DNA from: Brevibacterium yomogidense | GTDB lineage: Bacteria; Actinomycetota; Actinomycetes; Actinomycetales; Brevibacteriaceae | NCBI RefSeq assembly: GCF_016107685.1 | Contig: NZ_JABASY010000004.1 | Location: forward strand, 186,001-250,000 | Direction: 5' to 3' | Length of the DNA stretch: 64,000 bases | Part shown: piece after piece, positions 57,815 through 64,000 of the stretch | Layout: each line of letters starts with the position of its first letter | How positions within the stretch are numbered: position 1 is the first letter of the stretch | Position numbers and translations under genes: made by a program | The notes under the pieces: generated by a model | Database searches by the model: none | What the model was told of the DNA's origin: nothing | The model's input: only the letters and a program-made list of their open reading frames with translations

Positions 57815-60129
57815 CGGCACCCGGCGTGACCTCCCTCGAGATCACCGGCGAGTTCCAGGAGGCGCTGGACCTGCTGGGAGAGGGCCGCAGCCTGTTCCTC
57901 ACGGGACGTGCGGGGACCGGCAAATCGACCCTCATCCGCCACTTCCTCGACGTGACGGACAAGAACGTCCTCACCGTCGCACCCACGGGCATCGCCGCGC
58001 TCAACGTCGACGGGTACACGATCCACCGGCTGTTCTCGTTCCCGCTGGGCGTCAACGCGCAGACGGTGCGCGGCAGCGGGTACTTCCCGGGTCGCTTCGC
58101 GAAGGCGCTCGCCTCCCTGGACACCCTCGTCATCGACGAGGCGTCCATGGTGCGGGCGGACCTGTTCGACGCGCTCGTCGCGGCCCTGGAGCGGTTCGGC
58201 CCGCAGCCGGGCGCACCGTTCGGGGGAGTGCAGCTGGTGCTGGTGGGCGACCTGTACCAGCTGCCGCCGGTCGTCCACGACCGCGAAGCCGCCCACATCG
58301 AGCAGCAGTACGGCACGCCCTACTTCTTCTCCGCGCAGACCTTCGACCGGTCCACGTTCCCCGTCGTCGAACTCACCACCGTGTTCCGGCAGGTGGGGGA
58401 CACGCGGCTCGTCGACCTGCTCAATGCGGTGCGGGACGGTGCGCTCCTGGACGATGCCCGTGCAGAGCTCAACGCCCGCACCGACCCGGACTTCGAGCCG
58501 TCACTCGACGAGTTCTGGCTCACGCTCGCGACGACCAACCGCATCGTGCGCGCACGCAACCGGCGGATGCTCGAACGGCTCCCCGACCCCGTGCAGACGT
58601 TCCACGCGGAGGTCCGTGGGGACACCGACGGGTTCGAGCACCCCGCCGACGACGACCTGGGGCTCACCGTGGGCGCCCAGGTCATGCTGCTGAACAACGA
58701 CCCGTCGGACCGGTGGGTGAACGGGTCGATCGGCAAGGTCACCGCGATTGCCTGGGACGACGGGGAGCCCGTCGTCCACGTGCGCCTGCGCGACGAGCGC
58801 ACCGTGGAGGTGCGGCCCCACACGTGGGACATCACCCGCCCGGTGGTGAGCGGCGGAGCACTCACGCACGAGGTCGTCGGCACCTTCACCCAGCTGCCGA
58901 TGAAGCTCGCATGGGCGATCACGATCCACAAGAGCCAGGGGCAGACCCTCGACCGGGTCGTCGTCGACCTCACCGGTGGGACGTTCGCGAACGGGCAGCT
59001 GTACGTCGCACTGTCCCGCTGCACGAGCCTCGAAGGGCTGGTGCTCAAGCGCGACGTGCTGCCCCGCGACCTGAAGTCGGACTCCCGCATCCGGCGGTTC
59101 CTGGCAGGTTCCGGCAGTGCTGCACCGTCACTGGGGGATGTGTACCTGTCCGCGCTCACGGTGGGGAATGCGGGGGACCGGTATCGGCCTCGGCCGGTGG
59201 AGATCGCGGTCGTCACCGATGACGGCGACGAGGCGACGACGGTCATCAACCCGACGAGCGACCTCTACGCCGCCCGCACCGACTACGGGATCACGACGGA
59301 GGACGTGCAGCTCGCCCCGCTGCTGGCCGAGGCATGGGCGGCGCTGTCACCCCTGCTCGCCGGCCGTGTCCCCGTCGGGGTGCGTGTCGACGAGACGCTG
59401 GGCTGGATCGACTTCGAAGTGAAGCGCAACGGCGTCGTCGAACCCATGCCGCTGGGTGTGGAGGTGCCCCTCGACGGTGCGACGCAGGACGAGCTGCGGG
59501 GCCTCACCGCACCCACGGCCCTTGCCCGCGCCCGTGCGATCCGCGACCGCGCGCAGCGTCTGGGAGTGCGGGGGAGCGCATCGGAGTCCGGGGGAACACC
59601 GTTCCCCTCCCTCGCCCGAGGCCGCGGTTACCTCATGAGCCGCACCTCCGGTACCGAGGGAAGACGGGATCCGAGCGGCTTCCTCGTGGGCGGCAACCTG
59701 TCCGCTGAGGACGACGCAGCACTCGTCCTCGCGGAAGCGCTGCGGGGCGCGTGGGAGCGGGTGACGGATCGGACGGAGGCACTCGTGGGGCGGCTCAAGG
59801 ACGTCGAGGCGCACATCGGGGTACCGGTCCTGCCCGACGGATTCGAACTCGACGCGGCGCCGGGGCTGGACACGGTCCTCATCAGCGGCGCCCGCGTGTG
59901 CTTCACCGGCACGGTCGTGTCCGCGACCTACGGGTCGCTGGAGCGCGAGGAGATGGAGGGCCTCGCCCGGACGCGCGGACTGGTGCCGGTCCCGACCATG
60001 ACGAAGACGAAGACGGACGTCCTCGTCGTCGCGGAGCGCGGCACCCAGTCCGGCAAGGCCAAGAAGGCCGCCGGCTGGAACAAGCCCGTCATCGACGCGG
60101 AGGAGTTCCTCGCGTGGGTGCACGGGTGA
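57811..60129 (+). CDS. Pif1-like superfamily 1 helicase with degenerate exonuclease and BRCT domains
   Basis: A 772-residue protein. The SF1B helicase core spans residues 1-440: Walker A GRAGTGKST at 31-39, VIDEASM near 107, VGDLYQLPPV, a FRQVGD motif, then HKSQGQTLDRVVVDL and YVALSRC. Residues about 455-535 (VEIAVVTDDGDEATTVINP, YGITTEDVQLAPLLAEA) look like a DnaQ exonuclease without its first catalytic DxE. Residues about 690-772 (VCFTGTVVSATYGSLEREEM, then DAEEFLAWVHG) are a BRCT domain. Role in DNA repair or replication is inferred; ATG 57811 is coupled to the mycoredoxin gene. Confidence 0.83.
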   Translation: MTAPGVTSLEITGEFQEALDLLGEGRSLFLTGRAGTGKSTLIRHFLDVTDKNVLTVAPTGIAALNVDGYTIHRLFSFPLGVNAQTVRGSGYFPGRFAKALASLDTLVIDEASMVRADLFDALVAALERFGPQPGAPFGGVQLVLVGDLYQLPPVVHDREAAHIEQQYGTPYFFSAQTFDRSTFPVVELTTVFRQVGDTRLVDLLNAVRDGALLDDARAELNARTDPDFEPSLDEFWLTLATTNRIVRARNRRMLERLPDPVQTFHAEVRGDTDGFEHPADDDLGLTVGAQVMLLNNDPSDRWVNGSIGKVTAIAWDDGEPVVHVRLRDERTVEVRPHTWDITRPVVSGGALTHEVVGTFTQLPMKLAWAITIHKSQGQTLDRVVVDLTGGTFANGQLYVALSRCTSLEGLVLKRDVLPRDLKSDSRIRRFLAGSGSAAPSLGDVYLSALTVGNAGDRYRPRPVEIAVVTDDGDEATTVINPTSDLYAARTDYGITTEDVQLAPLLAEAWAALSPLLAGRVPVGVRVDETLGWIDFEVKRNGVVEPMPLGVEVPLDGATQDELRGLTAPTALARARAIRDRAQRLGVRGSASESGGTPFPSLARGRGYLMSRTSGTEGRRDPSGFLVGGNLSAEDDAALVLAEALRGAWERVTDRTEALVGRLKDVEAHIGVPVLPDGFELDAAPGLDTVLISGARVCFTGTVVSATYGSLEREEMEGLARTRGLVPVPTMTKTKTDVLVVAERGTQSGKAKKAAGWNKPVIDAEEFLAWVHG

Positions 60130-60225
60130 GGATGCTGCGAAGCGCCGGCCTTCCCACCACGTGAGACACCCCACCCTGGTCGACTCCTCTGAAACCGTGT
60201 CCGCCCGTGCCGGTAGGCTGGGAGG

Positions 60226-61362
60226 GTGAGCCAAGAGATTGAGATCGGCCGGGGAAAGCGGGGTCGTCGCGCCTACGGGCTGGACGACATCGCGGTGGTC
60301 CCCGCCCGCCGCACCCGTGACCCCAAGGACGTCGACCTGTCGTGGCAGATCGACGCCTACCATTTCGACCTGCCGTTCATCGCCGCACCCATGGACTCCG
60401 TCATGTCGCCCGCCACAGCGATCGCACTGGGCAGGCTGGGCGGCCTGGGCGTCCTCGACCTGGAAGGTCTGTGGACCCGCTACGAGGACCCTCAGCCGCT
60501 GCTGGACGAGATCGCGGGCCTGGACCGCGGCACCGCGACCGCACGCATGCAGGCGATCTACTCGGAGCCGATCAAGCCGGAGCTCATCACCGCGCGCATC
60601 GAAGAGATCCGTGACGCGGGGGTGACCGTGGCGGCGGCCCTGTCGCCGGCGCGCACGCTCGAGCACTGGAACACCGTCGTCGAAGCCGGTGTGGAGCTGT
60701 TCGTCATCCGCGGCACCACGGTCTCTGCGGAGCACGTGTCCAGCGCGGACGAATCGCTCAACCTCAAGCAGTTCATCTACGAACTGGATGTCCCCGTCAT
60801 CGTGGGCGGTGCCGCCACCTACACGACTGCGCTGCACCTCATGCGCACCGGTGCGGCAGGCGTGCTCGTCGGCTTCGGCGGGGGAGCCTCCTCCACCACC
60901 CACCGCACGCTCGGCATCCGCGTGCCACTGGCCACGGCCATCGCAGACATCCACGCCGCCCGCCGCGACTACATGGACGAATCCGGTGGCCGCTACGTGC
61001 ACGTGATCGCCGACGGCGGACTGGGCCACTCAGGCGACATCATCAAGGCGTTCGCGATGGGTGCGGACGCCGTCATGCTGGGCACCGCGCTCGCCCGCGC
61101 GGACGAAGCACCGGGCGGCGGATCGCACTGGGGTGCGGAAGCGCACCACCCACAGATGCCGCGCGGCCACAAGGTGGAACTGGGCACCGTCGGCCCGCTC
61201 GAACAGGTGCTCCAGGGCCCCGGCCACACCGCGATCGGCGAAGTGAACATCGCCGGTGCGCTGCGCCGTGCCATGGCCACCTCCGGCTACCTGGAACTCA
61301 AGGAGTTCCAGCGCGTCGACGTCGTCGTGTCCCCGGAAACAGATCAGCGGAAGACCCTCTGA
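60226..61362 (+). CDS. GuaB3-family IMP dehydrogenase-related protein
   Basis: A 378-residue barrel protein of the actinobacterial GuaB3 family. RAYGLDDIAVVPARRTRDP and AAPMDSVMSPATAIALGRLG recall GuaB. CBS domains are absent, and the loop that holds the catalytic Cys in GuaB reads GFGGGASSTTHRTLG here with no Cys, so it is not a standard IMP dehydrogenase. The function is unsettled; some relatives reduce GMP. GGAGGG overlaps the GTG start region. It is directly followed by SURF1. Confidence 0.9.
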   Translation: MSQEIEIGRGKRGRRAYGLDDIAVVPARRTRDPKDVDLSWQIDAYHFDLPFIAAPMDSVMSPATAIALGRLGGLGVLDLEGLWTRYEDPQPLLDEIAGLDRGTATARMQAIYSEPIKPELITARIEEIRDAGVTVAAALSPARTLEHWNTVVEAGVELFVIRGTTVSAEHVSSADESLNLKQFIYELDVPVIVGGAATYTTALHLMRTGAAGVLVGFGGGASSTTHRTLGIRVPLATAIADIHAARRDYMDESGGRYVHVIADGGLGHSGDIIKAFAMGADAVMLGTALARADEAPGGGSHWGAEAHHPQMPRGHKVELGTVGPLEQVLQGPGHTAIGEVNIAGALRRAMATSGYLELKEFQRVDVVVSPETDQRKTL

Positions 61363-62220
61363 GTGCTCAAGCTCGCCCTCACCCCGCGGTGGTTGTCGTT
61401 CCTTGTGCTGGTGCTCGCGCTGGCGAGCATCTTCGTCGGCCTCTCCATGTGGCAGGTCGACCGCGCACAGCACAAGAACGAGGTCGTCGCCGCGCAGGAC
61501 GTCGACTCCGTCAAGCCGCTGACTGACGTGCTGGACGCGCAGGTGCCGATGCCGGGCCGCCTGTCCGATCAGAGGGTGAGCCTCACCGGCCACTACCTCG
61601 CAGACGCCCAGGTGCTGGTCACCGACCGCTACCACGACGGCGAATCCGGCTTCTGGATCGTGACGATGTTCGAGGTGGCCGGCGCGCAGCTGGGAGACGA
61701 GGCGCAGCTCGCGTCGCCCGACCTCGCCACGGCAGAACCCGTCGCCATCCCCGTCGTGCGGGGCTGGGTGCCGGACACCGCCTCGGCGACGGCTCACCCG
61801 GCACCTACGGGAGACATCGACCTCGTGGCTCGGCTGGGCCCGGTCGAAGGTCCGGTGCCGGCCTCGGACCTGCCCGACGGGCAGGTGCGCAGCGTGTCGA
61901 GCTCGCAGCTGGTCAACTTCTTCGACGTGTACTCCTACTCCGGGATCGTCTTCCCGGAGACCGCGGAGATGACCGGTGCAGGCGGGGACATGGTGCAGGT
62001 CGACCTGCAGAAGGAGCAGAGCGGCGGGTTCGACTGGCAGTCGGCCGTGTACGCGGTCGAATGGGTCTTCTTCGCCGGATTCGCGTTCTACATCTGGTTC
62101 AGCCTCCTGCGCGACGCCTACCGCACGCAGCAGGAGAACGAGGCCGGCGGGCCCACCGAATACGTCATCGTCAAGCAGGCCGGCGAGAAGGACCTGCACG
62201 CAGGAGGAGTACCGAAGTGA
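61363..62220 (+). CDS. SURF1-family cytochrome oxidase assembly protein
   Basis: A 285-residue membrane protein with helices at about residues 9-30 and 230-252 around an exported SURF1 domain (LSMWQVDRAQHKNEVV; VPMPGRLSDQRVSLTGHYL; VVRGWVPD; YSGIVFPE). SURF1 helps assemble the haem centre of cytochrome c oxidase. GTG 61363 directly follows the GuaB3 stop. The stop overlaps the next gene's GTG (GTGA). Confidence 0.9.
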   Translation: MLKLALTPRWLSFLVLVLALASIFVGLSMWQVDRAQHKNEVVAAQDVDSVKPLTDVLDAQVPMPGRLSDQRVSLTGHYLADAQVLVTDRYHDGESGFWIVTMFEVAGAQLGDEAQLASPDLATAEPVAIPVVRGWVPDTASATAHPAPTGDIDLVARLGPVEGPVPASDLPDGQVRSVSSSQLVNFFDVYSYSGIVFPETAEMTGAGGDMVQVDLQKEQSGGFDWQSAVYAVEWVFFAGFAFYIWFSLLRDAYRTQQENEAGGPTEYVIVKQAGEKDLHAGGVPK

Positions 62221-62660
62221 CGCAGAACCCCGACGCCGCTCCGCAGTTCGACCCCGACGACGTGTGGACGGTCAAGCAGTTCACCTCCGCGCGGAACGCC
62301 GAACGCTTCTACCGCGTGATGGCGCTCATCACCGGCACGATGCTCATGATCCTCACGGTGGAGATGCTCTACAAGTACCTCTACGTCCCGTTCGTGCTGG
62401 GAGGTTCCCCCAGTGAGGCGCTCAACTTCGGCGGCTTCGACCTCGCGGCGGCGATCGCCATCAGCCACGGCTGGTGCTACGTCGTCTACCTCATCGCGTG
62501 CTTCTGGCTCAACCAGGCGATGCGGTGGAAGGTGAAGCGCCTGCTGGTCCTCGCGCTCGCCGGTGTCGTGCCGGTCATGTCGTTCATCCTCGAACGGCGC
62601 ATCCACCGACAGGTCGTGGCGGAGCTGGACGCGGCAGTCGTCGTCGCACCGAAGGAATGA
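62217..62660 (+). CDS. DUF3817 membrane protein
   Basis: A 147-residue protein with three hydrophobic helices near residues 32-52, 75-99 and 108-125. RFYRVMALITGTMLMILTVE, SHGWCYVVYLIACFWL and SFILERRIHR match the DUF3817 family, which is widely conserved beside GuaB3 in actinobacteria. The function is unknown. AGGAGGAG precedes the GTG. Coupled to SURF1 upstream and SulP downstream. Confidence 0.88.
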   Translation: MTQNPDAAPQFDPDDVWTVKQFTSARNAERFYRVMALITGTMLMILTVEMLYKYLYVPFVLGGSPSEALNFGGFDLAAAIAISHGWCYVVYLIACFWLNQAMRWKVKRLLVLALAGVVPVMSFILERRIHRQVVAELDAAVVVAPKE

Positions 62661-64000
62661 CGGTTCGGGCTGATCCGTACGAACGGCAGAGCGTCCGTCG
62701 CACCCTCACACGCTTCGGGTGGTTGAGGACAGAAGTCCTCGCCGGGCTGATCGTCGCGCTGGCCCTCATCCCGGAGGCCATCGCCTTCTCCATCATCGCG
62801 GGCGTCGACCCGCGGGTGGGCCTGTTCGCCTCCTTCACGATGGCGGTGACGACCGCGATCCTGGGCGGACGTCCCGCGATGATCTCCGCCGCGACCGGCG
62901 CGGTCGCGCTCGTCATCGCACCCCTGTCCGCCTCCCACGGGGTGGACCACCTCATCGCCGCCGTCATCCTCGCCGGGGTGTTCCAGGTGATCCTCGCGGT
63001 CATCGGGGCCGCCCGGCTCATGCGGTTCATCCCGCGCCAGGTGATGGTGGGGTTCGTGAACGGGCTGGCGATCCTCGTCTTCATGGCGCAGCTGCCGGAA
63101 CTGATCGGTGTGCCCTGGCTGGTGTACCCGGTCTGCGCAGCGGGCCTGCTCATCGTGTTCCTGCTGCCGCGGATCACGACGGTCGTCCCCGCACCGCTCA
63201 TGGCCGTCCTCGTGCTCACCCCGGTCGTCGTCCTCATGGGATGGAACCTCCCCACCGTGGGCGACCGGGGCGAACTGCCGGACGCGATCCCGATGCTCTT
63301 CCTCCCGGACGTGCCACTCACGTGGGAGACCTTCCAGATCATCGCGCCGTTCTCCCTGGCGATGGCGGTCGTGGGGCTGCTCGAATCGCTGCTCACCGCG
63401 AAGCTGGTCGACGACATCACGGACACCCGGTCGAACAAGACCCGCGAATCGTGGGCGCAGGGTGCTGCGAACATCGTGTCCGGGTTCCTGGGTGGGATGG
63501 GCGGCTGCGCGGTCGTCGGGCAGACGATGATGAACGTGAAGGCGTCCGGCGCGCGGACCAGGATCTCCACGTTCTGCGCGGGCGTGTTCCTCCTGGTCCT
63601 CGTCGTGCTGCTGGGAGACGTCGTCGCAGTCATCCCGATGGCGGTGCTCGTCGCGATCATGATCTTCGTGTCCTGGGCGACGTTCGACTGGCACTCGATC
63701 AGCCCGTCGACCCTGCGGCGCATGCCCAAGTCGGAGACGACCGTCATGCTCGTGACCGTCATCGGCACGGTGTGGACGAACAACCTCGCGATCGGTGTGG
63801 GGCTGGGCGTGCTCGTGGCGATGGTGGCCTTCGCCAACCGTGTGGCCCACTTCGTGACCGTCAAGCGGGAGATCGTCGACGAGGGCCCGCACGCAAGCGG
63901 GGATGCGGGCGACGGCGGGCTTGTCGAGGTGGACGAGCCCTCGAGCGACGACGCGGCCGCTCGTGTGGTGGCCCGCTACACAGTCGAGGGCGAACTGTTC
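62657..64000 (+). CDS. SulP-family anion transporter (partial)
   Basis: The first 448 codons of a SulP transporter, cut by the window end. Helix 1-2 is TEVLAGLIVALALIPEAIAF followed by SIIAGVDPRVGLFAS. Further family blocks are GGRPAMISAATGAVALVIAP and NIVSGFLGGMGGCAVVGQTM. The last residues, VVARYTVEGELF, are the start of the C-terminal STAS domain. Substrates in this family are sulfate, bicarbonate or other anions; which one is not evident. ATGA overlap with the DUF3817 gene. Confidence 0.92.
   Translation, partial: MTVRADPYERQSVRRTLTRFGWLRTEVLAGLIVALALIPEAIAFSIIAGVDPRVGLFASFTMAVTTAILGGRPAMISAATGAVALVIAPLSASHGVDHLIAAVILAGVFQVILAVIGAARLMRFIPRQVMVGFVNGLAILVFMAQLPELIGVPWLVYPVCAAGLLIVFLLPRITTVVPAPLMAVLVLTPVVVLMGWNLPTVGDRGELPDAIPMLFLPDVPLTWETFQIIAPFSLAMAVVGLLESLLTAKLVDDITDTRSNKTRESWAQGAANIVSGFLGGMGGCAVVGQTMMNVKASGARTRISTFCAGVFLLVLVVLLGDVVAVIPMAVLVAIMIFVSWATFDWHSISPSTLRRMPKSETTVMLVTVIGTVWTNNLAIGVGLGVLVAMVAFANRVAHFVTVKREIVDEGPHASGDAGDGGLVEVDEPSSDDAAARVVARYTVEGELF

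Overview
The window is high-GC DNA from an actinobacterium, most likely of the order Micrococcales. The evidence is the GC-rich third codon positions, two resuscitation-promoting factors with G5/DUF348 domains, a GuaB3 paralogue beside SURF1 and DUF3817, a mycoredoxin-type glutaredoxin, CIRCE and HAIR heat-shock operators, and many GTG/TTG starts. A Brevibacterium-like genus is a guess. No rRNA, tRNA or CRISPR array was seen.

Region 1 (1-16.9 kb) is a wall teichoic-acid locus. It holds a Stealth phosphotransferase, TagD (CDP-glycerol synthesis), a large TagF-type poly(glycerol-phosphate) polymerase with two transferase halves, a CDP-alcohol phosphatidyltransferase and a GT2 enzyme. Next come nested insertion-sequence remnants (a dead IS3 inside a dead ISL3-like element), two paralogous TagE-like GT4 enzymes flanking a second TagF, and galE. 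Region 2 (17-29.3 kb) has fhs, a membrane O-acyltransferase and a GtrA flippase on the plus strand. On the minus strand is a run for a nonulosonic-acid polymer: a NeuA-HAD fusion, NeuB without its SAF domain, a GT2, a polysialyltransferase-family enzyme, a GT52-like enzyme and a DUF6716-like enzyme. The last four overlap by 4 bp each. The gene content (no UDP-GlcNAc 2-epimerase, no amino-sugar steps) fits a minimal Man-6-P to KDN to CMP-KDN pathway, that is, a teichulosonic-type wall polymer. Pmt (protein O-mannosyltransferase) lies just upstream.

Region 3 (29.3-42.9 kb) is mostly housekeeping: DUF4190, rsmI, metG-tatD-rpf-rpf-hydrolase, groES-groEL under two CIRCE operators, DUF503, and a Clp ATPase under a HAIR operator. 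Region 4 (42.9-54.5 kb) is a patchwork: a toxin-antitoxin remnant whose PIN toxin is fused to an unrelated sequence, an orphan glutamate-binding lipoprotein, an RluA-type pseudouridine synthase, two DUF2975 membrane proteins with an XRE regulator, a transglycosylase, a GNAT enzyme, guaB, an MFS transporter and tesB. Between these genes lie several short tandem arrays (16, 18, about 19, 22 and 41 bp units), some of them copies of the adjacent gene's 3' end, and a dispersed inverted repeat found at two places.

Region 5 (54.6-64 kb) is a TPP-riboswitch-controlled thiM-thiE-thiD operon, a mycoredoxin gene coupled to a Pif1-like helicase with a degenerate DnaQ-like middle and a C-terminal BRCT domain, then guaB3-SURF1-DUF3817-SulP, the last running off the window.
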